14,261 nt of DNA from Cylindrobasidium torrendii FP15055 ss-10 (Eukaryota; Basidiomycota; Agaricomycetes; Agaricales; Physalacriaceae): NCBI GenBank assembly GCA_000934385.1, contig KN880868.1, positions 1 to 14,261 of the forward strand, read 5' to 3'. Below the pieces are notes generated by a model, which worked only from the letters and a program-made list of their open reading frames with translations, was not told where the DNA came from and searched no databases. Positions 1-6,765 of this stretch are shown here, piece by piece (position 1 is the first letter of the stretch; each line of letters begins with the position of its first letter). A program made the position numbers and the translations under genes.

Positions 1-368
1 TTCTCAGTGGCGAAGCACGAGAGTGGTTCATGGCCAACGTTCGGAGCGTCGAGAGACGTCAAGAACATTGGACGTTTGGACAGGTCATAATGGCCATGTT
101 CGATAGATTTGTCAAGGAGACAACTCTAGACAGTACTAGGGAGGCGTACAACACGGTACGCTATAGTGACAAGAAGGGCGTAGCGGGCTACTACGACGAG
201 TTGACGGAGAAAGCCCGTCAACTGATGACATACCCATCGAATCAGCAGATTGCTGAAAAGTTCTTCCAAGGACTGCCCAAGGCCATGTCGTCGTGGCTGG
301 GATCCGAAGGATTCACGCCATACGACAAGAACATCGATGAAATTGCTGAGCTGGCAGGCCTAGCTGTA
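1..368 (+). pseudogene. 5' fragment of retrotransposon gag (capsid region), interrupted
   Basis: An open frame (codons starting at base 3) enters from the left edge. It begins LSGEAREWFMANV, the Retrotrans_gag-type LxGxAxxWF signature, followed by FVKETTLDSTREAYNTVR and the helical DELTEKARQLM...FFQGLPKAMSSWL segment usual in gag capsid domains of fungal Ty3/gypsy-like elements. The gag-like reading stays convincing to about IDEIAELAGLA (near 365). Beyond that the frame continues only as non-gag residues to a TGA at 447-449. The matching gag C-terminus is at 13862-14261 on the same strand. I infer that the gene was cut by the large insertion between them. The N-terminus lies outside the window, so nothing can be said about the rest of that element. 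The assignment to gag is firm; the exact break point is uncertain by about 15 bases. Confidence 0.85.
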
Positions 369-385
369 ACTTCAGCTGAGTTCCA

Positions 386-432
386 GTTGTTGTTTCCACT
401 GCATCAATTTCCATATCCAGTGATTGATTCCA
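386..432 (+). repeat. Left terminal inverted repeat (degenerate)
   Basis: GTTGTTGTTTC (386-396) and GTGATTGATTCCA (420-432) match the reverse complement of 13838-13794, which reads GTTATTGTTTC, then 22 bases, then GTGATTATTCCA. Spacing is 23 versus 22 bases, and the middle also shares a CCAT-ATC block. By hand about 36 of 48 aligned positions agree. The repeat lies about 20 bases inside the point where gag homology stops, which is where a transposon end is expected. Further inward the similarity fades. Confidence 0.55.
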
Positions 433-736
433 GTCTGCACAGCCTCTGATGGCTTTTTTTCTAGGGTCAGGGTTCTGTCCTCCGGCTCCTGCAGGCTGGG
501 ATGGCCGGGTTAGTCCATTTTGGGAGGACCACAGCGGCGCAGCATATTAAATACGGCTCTCGATCATTATTTTCAAGAAATGAAAAGCAGTAAATGCATG
601 TGTGGCGCATTCTGCGTTCTTTTGGCGTGCGCGCCGCCGTAATCCTGCTCTAGTACAAGCATGCGTCGATACATATCATTATCAGTATGTTTCCGATTCG
701 AATTCGTATTTTGCGCATTTTTTTCGCGCACGGTTG

Positions 737-780
737 CCGCCATTCCGCCGTTCCGCCGTTTCCCGCCGTCCCGCCGTTTC
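737..780 (+). repeat. Short tandem CCGCC(G/A)TT array
   Basis: Five consecutive units of CCGCC followed by ATT, GTT, GTTTC, GTC and GTTTC give a 44-base stretch with a period of 8-10. Units vary in length, so this is a decayed microsatellite or a cluster of GC-rich protein-binding sites rather than a fresh tandem array. Confidence 0.6.
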
Positions 781-876
781 CTCTCGTGCATGCAGCAATT
801 GAGCACCAATGTATAGTACTTACTATTTCATTCTGTCGTTACATTTCGCATCCTTGCCATCCTGGCCGTTCCCGTT

Positions 877-928
877 GTTGTTGAAGCTGCTGATTTAGAC
901 GGCGGCCTAAATCAACGTCGTCAACAAC
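877..928. repeat. 52-bp two-armed imperfect palindrome
   Basis: GTTGTTGA (877-884) pairs with TCAACAAC (921-928), and TGATTTAG (891-898) pairs with CTAAATCA (907-914). The two stems are separated by a symmetrical 6-base internal loop on each side, and the apical loop is 8 bases (ACGGCGGC). The symmetry is exact about the centre. It lies 158 to 209 bases beyond the stop codon of the minus-strand gene, so it could be a 3'-UTR hairpin, or a dyad site near the transposon end. Confidence 0.7.
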
Positions 929-1085
929 ACCAGTACACATTGTGCCAGCCGCGAGTGAGGATAAGCCGATTTCGTGGGGTTCTCGGACTTGATTTGCATA
1001 GAACAAGAAAATGTCTTATTTACAACAAACTACAAAATACTTTGCTACAAAACAGTACAAGATACATCAACTAGATAACAATATA

Positions 1086-2487
1086 TTACATTCCCGAAGC
1101 GCTGTCATCCCCTTCGCGACCGTCCTCACTGTCGGAGACATAGAAGAGCGGCATAGGCGGATACAGCCTGCTCGCGATTCCGCCACGGACGGGGGAGACA
1201 TTGGGCAAACGGCGCGATGGCCCCACTCCGGGCGAGTCGTCCGGCGACAAGCTGAACAAGCGTCGGAAGGGCTTAGCGTCGCGGCGGACAGGCGTCGCGG
1301 GGATAAATGTTGACGGCGCAGAAGAAACGGGCGACGTGGACGGCGCACAAGGAGTGCTCGTGCCGTCTGCTGTCTTGCGGGGGCTGGACATTCCCGGGTT
1401 AGAGCCCAGATAATCCGGGCTAGACGACCGTTTCCTGACGGCCAAGTAGTCTGGGCTGGATGACCTCTTGTTGACACAAAACTTGTCCGGGCTGGACGAC
1501 TGCTTCTTGATGCGACGTAGTGTCGGGCTTGCAGACTCCTCCTTGATGCGACGGAGGACAGGACTTGCAGATTCCTTTTTGACGCGCTTGGTTTTGGTGA
1601 CCCAGGGAGATAGGCGCGATTGCTTGACCCGACGTGGCGAGCCTGCGCTGAACATAGACTTTGGCGTCTTGCGTTCGACCTTGATGCGAGGAGAGTTCGT
1701 GGTATTTTTGCGCGGGAGCCTGGCGGCGTTCAGACGATGCGATGGCGCCCGAACAAAATGAATGGGGGAAAGTAACCTGACGGAGGTCGCGGGCGCGGGA
1801 GAGGTCAGAGGTGTTTGATAGGCAGAAAGTGGCGGCGAGCTGGCTTGAGGAGTGGCCGCGACATCTTGGATCGAGGCTGCAGGGGACGTGATTGGGGTCA
1901 CCGCCGGCAAGAGATCCTGGTGACGACGAAGAGGCCGTGGACGTGGACGTGGACGGTTGGCAGCCTCTGCGCGGACACCATCCCAATGGCGTAACGCCGA
2001 CGCCGGGGATCTGAGAACGTACAGGCCTTTGTCGTTCTTGACACTCAAGAAACGTTTGATTGCCCATTGGACATAGGGCCAGGTTTCCTTCTGAGTTGAA
2101 AATCAGTATCTTGTAGGTAAGCAGAACTGGGGACGCACCTGGAAACGCGTCTTCGATGCTTGATTGCGCTCCTCCGCCGACATTCCGGGGACGGGATGGA
2201 TCAGATCCCACTGGCGACGACACTGCTGTTTCGCGAGAAGGCGCGCCTTTTTATCGTCGCCCAGAATGGCCATATGCCTGGCCCACGCCCGAGCAAAGTC
2301 CAAGATCACAGTTCCCGACGAATGCTGGAAATTCAGTGGTTAATTTTGTTGTTGACGTCGATGTACAGTCAGCACATACCTTTGCTGGCAATTCATCCGA
2401 GGAGACGGCTGACAACATTGTCTGACTGAATACGTTCTTGTCGCGAGCCCTAGCCTTCCTCTGGCGCGCGGGGACAATTTTGCCCAT
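1086..2487 (-). CDS. Basic Ser-Pro repeat protein, function unknown
   Basis: Three exons: 2487-2380, 2324-2139 and 2090-1086, giving 432 residues. Introns of 55 nt (GTATGT..CAG) and 48 nt (GTGCGT..CAG) both fall between codons. The ATG has A at -3 and G at +4. Residues 1-36 are basic (KIVPARQRKARARDK). Residues about 37-145 form the only globular-looking part, with SSGTVILDFARAWARHM, a Lys/Arg-rich helix, ETWPYVQWAIKRFL and LRSPASALRHWDGVRAEAANR; I do not recognise this domain. The remainder is disordered, rich in Ser, Pro, Arg and Lys, with five tandem 12-residue units at 267-326 and an acidic tail (SDSEDGREGDD). A nuclear or chromatin-associated protein is inferred from composition only. 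It is divergent from the 2914 gene, with 426 bp between the start codons. Confidence 0.72.
1407..1586 (-). repeat. Five 36-nt in-frame repeats encoding Ser-Pro units
   Basis: Exactly 5 x 36 nt within the last exon of the minus-strand gene. The consensus unit is basic-hydrophobic-basic-Lys, then x-S-(A/S)-S-P and a three-residue end. The first two units carry SASP and end LR. The last three carry SSSPD, and two of them end YL. The change of type along the array suggests duplication in two steps. The motif resembles proline-directed kinase sites, which is an inference. Confidence 0.8.
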
Positions 2488-2913
2488 TTTTGATGAATTA
2501 GCGTGCTCTCACCAGCAACAAGTAGGACTCACCAACTGTACAGTTATACTTTAAGGTTTGCTCGAAATTCATACGGGGATCAAATCTCCAGGGCAAAGGA
2601 GCGGCGCAAAGACGACGCGCGATAGTTTGCATCGCCGAATCCGATTTAAATCCCCAATTAATGGCCGGGGTCCTCTAGGCAGAGTTCTGGCTGGACGAGA
2701 GGATGCACGAGCGGATATGCAGAACGAAAATTGGCCCTCAAACCTGAAGACCCTCGAAGACAAAGACAGATGGCCAGACAAGAATGGAGGAACACTGAGA
2801 ACATAGAAGCGTGCTATGTCACAAACATCCCGAAGCATTTGTTTGTCCCTGCTTGGCTACGCGATCGTCTTCTTCCAGAAGGCCGAAGACTCAATCCTTG
2901 CCTTCTCACCATC
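2488..2913. promoter_or_regulatory. Divergent promoter region between minus and plus genes
   Basis: The 426 bases separate two divergent start codons and hold no supported gene. They contain two perfect 10-bp palindromes, ACTGTACAGT (2535-2544, 48 bases before the minus-strand start) and GATTTAAATC (2643-2652). On the minus strand a TATAAC follows ACTGTACAGT closely at about 58 bases from the ATG. A pyrimidine-rich tract (ccttgccttctcaccatc) leads into the plus-strand ATG, typical of fungal starts. A 5'-UTR intron in the minus-strand transcript is possible, since GTGAGT occurs at about 2532. Confidence 0.45.
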
Positions 2914-4347
2914 ATGGCCACACGAACCACCAGCCTCCACGCCCATTTCCTCCCACCCCTGTCACGCTTCGGTGTTTACTTTGGCGCGACGACCGAGACG
3001 ACCATCATCGTCGAAAGCAACAACAAGATTGGAGGGACAGGTGCATTGTAAGTCATACTACGTACTGGCACGATCCTATCTCACTCGTCGATCCAGCGTC
3101 CCTGGCATCCCTTCCAGCAAGAATCGACCAGTGTTGCCCTTCGCCTTTTTCGTCAATACCCGCTGGGAGGCCAACATTCTTCAGAGCGCCTGGTGCAATT
3201 TCCTCAATGCCCTTGAAACCATGCCGCCCTATACGACCACCAACGGCACCACAGTTGAAGACGTCGGCCAGTCCCCTACAACATCGCCATTCATCGCCGA
3301 GTTCCGCCGTCTTCGATTTGACCAAGTCTTCGACGACATCCTCCAAAATGCCAAGCCCATTTTCGCTTTGCCATACGCCCACTACCCCGGGCTTTACGTC
3401 TATGAGTACGGCGTATTCATTTTTATCTGTCCCATGACCTGCTAACGATCTTCTCCAGAGATGCTGCACGTCTCAGCGTGCAGAATTGTCCCCCCGGTTT
3501 TCGAGATTACAATCTAGTGACAGACTCCTTTGCAACGGCCATGGAGGCCATGATGACGAACGGTTTTGACCGAGCCCGCGGCCGTGGCTGGCGACTTCGT
3601 ATCCGCACGTACAATTGGAACATCCCTTACGATGTCGTCGGTGGGCCTCCTTATCCGCTTCCACCTGGTCAAGAACCGCTCTTGTTGCCCGGGCCATTCG
3701 TCGCGCCTGGCACATCCGAGTGGCAGGAACCATCCATATCCTCCTCTCCGTACGAATCGCCTGCTGGCACGCCCCGTCGTGTTGCAGGAGCATCTCAGCC
3801 ACCAATTCCGTCCTCGCCGCAACTTTCCCGGCGCCTGTTTGACATTACGCCCGCACCATCGCCTTCGAGGGTTCTTTCTCAGCAGCCGTCTTCCCAGCCA
3901 TCGCCTTCGAGGGTTCTTTCTCAGCAGGCGTCCTCCCAGCCATCACCCGTGTCGTCGAGACCGTCCCCCGCCAAGTCTCGAATTGCAGAATACCCGGCGT
4001 TGAAGACCCTCCCCGACAATTTGCGCCGTCTCGTCATAGCTTTCTACCCCCGCAACATCCCCGAGGCCGTCGATCTCTTCCGAGATGCCCAGGAGTACGG
4101 AAACTTCAATGACGCCATGCTGGACATGAATAATCATCTTCCCCCGTTCATCACGTCACCTCAGTTCGTCTTTGCGCTCTCTTTCCTCTTCGAAAATGGC
4201 CGTGCGCGTCGTACCATGACGCCGACGTCTGCGCCAAGCGAAGATGAGGATCGCTTGACCGTCTGTCCTGGTCCGTCGTTTGTTCGTGGATCGTCGCCGT
4301 TGGCCAAGGCGGACAACGTTGTCCAAGCGCGCCGACTCGCTGACTAG
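2914..4347 (+). CDS. Protein with RNase H1 N-terminal (viroplasmin)-like segment
   Basis: Exons 2914-3047, 3097-3405 and 3459-4347 give 443 residues. Introns are 49 nt (GTAAGT..CAG) and 53 nt (GTACGG..CAG, with a canonical CTAAC branch point). The ATG has A at -3 and G at +4. After splicing, residues about 132-180 read F-A-L, PGLYVYEDAARLSV, NCPPGF and TDSFATAMEAMM. This follows the pattern of the RNase H1 N-terminal hybrid-binding domain (FYAV..PGIY..W..A...V...P......F.T...A), with Tyr in place of the usual Trp. Residues about 15-85 (RFGVYFG and NTRWEANI) faintly recall an RNase H start, but without a full acidic motif set I do not claim it. Residues 190-300 are a disordered Ser-Pro linker with a 14-residue duplication. 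Residues about 305-385 (LPDNLRRLVIAFYPRNI...DAMLDMNNHLPPFITS) look folded and are unrecognised. Role unknown; RNA:DNA-hybrid binding is an inference. Confidence 0.7.
3856..3939 (+). repeat. 42-nt tandem duplication in coding sequence
   Basis: Two adjacent 42-nt copies (3856-3897 and 3898-3939) differ at only two bases by eye. One difference changes Pro to Ala and one is silent. Each encodes SPSRVLSQQ(P/A)SSQP. The frame is kept, and the near identity points to recent slippage or duplication. Confidence 0.85.
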
Positions 4348-4712
4348 CCGCGGGCTTTCACGCCAGAATCTTCTCTACGTATCTTATCCTTTGTGACTGC
4401 TTCTTCTTGTTACCTGCTCTGAGCCGCATCAACATACATACTTGCCGTTTTCCTTGTATTGTATCCGTATATCATGTCTGCCGTCGTTATCTTGTCCATG
4501 GACTGTTGTATTTATCTACCAAGCAAGGCCTTGTGTACATCGATTCCGTGTAGTAATTCGTCTATAGTACTAGCTAGTTCAATATCAAAGTGTCGTGTCT
4601 GAATGCCGTGTGCACCGCAAGATTGGTGGTGTTAGGGTGACTGTCGACTGACATTGATGTGCGCTGCCAGTCTACCCCAACGTTGGTATCCTCACCTCAA
4701 GCGCAAACGACC
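4348..4712 (+). other. Intergenic: 3' UTR and upstream region of small gene
   Basis: Between two plus-strand genes. The first part is T-rich with ATG-poor sequence, as expected for a fungal 3' UTR. A perfect 10-bp palindrome ACTAGCTAGT lies at 4569-4578. The reading frame of the next gene is open upstream to 4659, where another in-frame ATG occurs. I placed the start at 4713 because the intervening residues are unremarkable. Nothing else was supported. Confidence 0.4.
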
Positions 4713-5122
4713 ATGTCATCCCCGTCGAACGCTCAAAATTTTGATGTGCACACTGCCTCTCCCGCCGAAAATACCATCAAGGCCTTTGTCGAACGTTACT
4801 CTCATGCGTCGTCGGATCTCTCATCGCTCGGACTCGACGAGCTGATGGCCATAGCCGGAGTTCTTCGGCAGGCGTCTGCCATTATAGAAGCTACCAAGGA
4901 TTCCATTCTTGCCTTTCGCGAATGTGAGTACATGTTTCCTTTGATTTCACTGCCGTTGTTCTAATTGGAATAATCCCAATAGTCACCCCAGCCGAGCTCC
5001 GTTCCTGGTTCAGGCGCCGCCAACTTACCATCCAAGCTTACGATATAATCCACGGGCGCGCCACAGACATTCTCCTCCAGGAGTTTGCATCAGACGATGA
5101 GTCCAACTCAAATGAGTTTTAG
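4713..5122 (+). CDS. Small helical protein, function unknown (116 residues)
   Basis: Exons 4713-4923 and 4983-5122 are joined over a 59-nt intron (GTGAGT..TAG, branch CTAAT), giving 116 residues. The spliced frame runs from MSSPSNAQ to an acidic end (SDDESNSNEF). The middle is strongly helical: ENTIKAFVERYSHASSDL, LDELMAIAGVLRQASAIIEA, then ELRSWFRRRQLTIQAYDIIH. No signal peptide, membrane segment or known motif was seen. An in-frame ATG at 4659 would add 18 residues. It follows the 2914 gene on the same strand after 365 bases and converges on the AT-hook gene. The intron with intact signals argues for a real gene. I do not recognise the family; a partner or regulator of another element-encoded protein is one possibility only. 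Confidence 0.6.
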
Positions 5123-5272
5123 TGGTATGAATAGTCTTACTCGAGTCGTTGATGGTACGCTGAACTCTGCATCCAGAGTCCGTATTGGCACATGAATGGC
5201 AGTAGTGTAGTGTATTTGTTTGAAACAATTTCATAGTTTTCTGAGTCCGCCGTATAACGTGTCCAATCACCC

Positions 5273-5463
5273 CGCCGTCGCATCATCGAACACGCCTACG
5301 ACGGCGTAACAGTCTATGCAGCGTCGGGTTTTTTCCAGCCACTGGAAACCTGGTAAAGATCCCGAGATGTACCCCACGATTTGGATCGTAGCCCAATTTG
5401 CTTCGATCCACTCTTTCGGGTCGACGAGAATCTGCAAAATCCTAAGGTCCTGGCCTTAGGATT
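5273..5463. repeat. Cluster of three hairpins between convergent genes
   Basis: Three perfect-stem inverted repeats lie in 191 bases: CGCCGTCG (5273-5280) with CGACGGCG (5299-5306); TTTCCAG (5332-5338) with CTGGAAA (5342-5348), loop 3; and AATCCTAAGG (5438-5447) with CCTTAGGATT (5454-5463), loop 6. They sit in the 468-base gap between the stop codons of convergent genes, so they may shape 3' ends on both strands. They could also be the remnant of a small non-autonomous element. Confidence 0.7.
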
Positions 5464-5529
5464 CTGGCCATTTGCTGCCAGACTTCGACTCGCTGCCAAC
5501 TATTCATGAAAGACCCTTGGACATTTGTG

Positions 5530-5581
5530 CATTGTATACAATGGATAACTAAGGAGATACAAAGGACCATTGTATGCATTG
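5530..5581. repeat. 14-bp palindrome plus partial inverted copy
   Basis: CATTGTATACAATG (5530-5543) is a perfect 14-bp palindrome. ATACAATGG (5536-5544) also pairs with CCATTGTAT (5567-5575), with 22 bases between. This lies 10-61 bases beyond the stop codon of the minus-strand AT-hook gene, within its expected 3' UTR. It resembles a binding site for a dimeric factor or a 3'-end hairpin. The same palindrome was not noticed elsewhere in the window. Confidence 0.6.
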
Positions 5582-5590
5582 TCGTTGTAG

Positions 5591-6269
5591 CTAGTCATCG
5601 TACGGAAAATGTTTTCGCATCATACAGGCCAAGCAATCTGCCCAAGAGTGTACGTCCTGGTACAATTCCGCGGCCGAAGCCCCCCAGAAATCGTCGATGT
5701 TGAGATAGACTGCGTGCGTGTCGTAGTTGATCTCCATTGCACGAATATAAGGGCGCAGTGTGCGCTGGACGCACTGCATCACGACCAGATGCTGCTCAAG
5801 CGCGGCGCCGCGACTTTGAGCTAGTACTTCGGCACTGTTCTTCAGCCAGTCGTCTGGATCCCCGCCGAAGGACATGGCAATGTGGATATGGATGTTCTTC
5901 AGGCTTCGGTACAGAGTGGCCAGGCGGGTGTTGTCTGGGACGGGATATTGGAAACATTTGTCGTCAAATAGCTCCCTTACCGAGCAGTCAATACCCGGCC
6001 AGGAAATGACTTTCTGACTCCTAGAGAAGGTCAGCAGAATCCGTTTCATCACTGTGTGCGACGCACCAACTCTGACCACGACCCAGATGCGCCAGACGCC
6101 GTTCACGACGTTGCTCCTGATTCCTGTTCTCCCACTGCGTACGACGGCGTTGAGCGACTTCCTTGGCCTCTTTCTCGGTGGAATATTTTCGGGGGCGTCC
6201 GAGTTTCTTCTTGAATGGCATCGGTGTGATGAAGGCAGAGACGAAAGACGGATCACCACGCACGATCAT
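5591..6269 (-). CDS. AT-hook protein, function unknown
   Basis: Exons 6269-6067 and 6020-5591 are joined over a 46-nt intron (GTGCGT..TAG) that splits a Trp codon, giving 210 residues. Residues 20-29 (KKKLGRPRKY) form a classical AT-hook, GRP core flanked by basic residues, followed by a long basic helix (EKEAKEVAQRRRTQWENRNQ). This implies binding to the minor groove of AT-rich DNA. Residues about 70-210 form a folded-looking domain (WPGIDCSVRELFDD, LYRSLKNIHIHIAMSFGGDPDDWL, FWGASAAELYQDVHSWADCL) that I do not recognise. The start is uncertain. The frame stays open upstream past 6338, an extra exon at 6450-6410 joined by a 67-nt intron would give 248 residues, and an internal Met (6221) would begin just before the AT-hook. 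It is divergent from the HMG gene and converges on the small gene. Confidence 0.68.
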
Positions 6270-6765
6270 CCCGCTCGTAGAGCCCGCCGCATCGTCCTGG
6301 ATGACCTGGGTTGTTCTGAACTTTCGGAATAATGTCACGCACCTTGTAAGTATGTTCTGTTTTATTTGACGAAATTTTTGAATTTCTTTTGGTGAACACC
6401 TAGTTTCACTCAGGATGTGCTCTAACCGCTATATGCAAGAGCGCATCCATGTTCGACAAAAACTTGCGACTTTGAGATGCTGAAAAACGCCTGATTTGAA
6501 GGCTCAATACGATAGAGTGGGATGTATGTTGGCTACTCATGTAGTCAAATGTTTGTTTCCTAACTTCAGTGAGCTTCAAGAATTTTCGCAATGATTTCGA
6601 CGAATTAACTTGGCTCTTGCATCCACATCAATCCGACGGCCTTGGTGCGGGAATGGCCCCTGCCGAAGGCCGATTCTGTACCCTGTGACCCGATGACAGC
6701 TTTGAAGTTTTCACTCGACCACCACTGTCGTTGCCCAGACACTCCTTTTGCCCTTCGCAGTCGAA
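6270..6765. other. Divergent intergenic region upstream of AT-hook and HMG genes
   Basis: The 496 bases lie between divergent starts. They may contain the first exon of the AT-hook gene (6410-6450 on the minus strand). Otherwise no gene is supported. The sequence is AT-richer around 6360-6400 and 6560-6600. No clear TATA box was found for the plus-strand gene. Confidence 0.35.

Larger units (their letters stand above)
450..1085. other. Left subterminal non-coding region
   Basis: No convincing gene lies here. Short open frames on both strands have low-complexity, unspliceable content. The stretch includes a pyrimidine-rich CCGCC array (737-780), an imperfect palindrome (877-928), and A-rich sequence before 1085 that would be the 3' untranslated region of the minus-strand gene ending at 1086. 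The block CAGGCTGG (492-499) also occurs inverted in the right subterminal region (13753-13760), but at a different distance from the end. Confidence 0.5.

Noticed and set aside
1..449. Reading the left gag frame to its stop at 447 as a genuine gene end
   Set aside because: The residues after about 365 are not gag-like and lie in the transposon end. The real continuation is at 13862.
737..780. CCGCC array as a CRISPR or functional repeat array
   Set aside because: Units of 8-10 bases without spacers in a eukaryotic context; a decayed simple repeat.
602..884. Short plus-strand frames in the left subterminal region
   Set aside because: They run through the CCGCC repeat, are Arg/Pro/Ser-biased and have no splice or start support.
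1420..2223. Long minus-strand frame of 267 codons
   Set aside because: It overlaps the Ser-Pro gene in another frame, lacks splice logic and has shadow-type composition.
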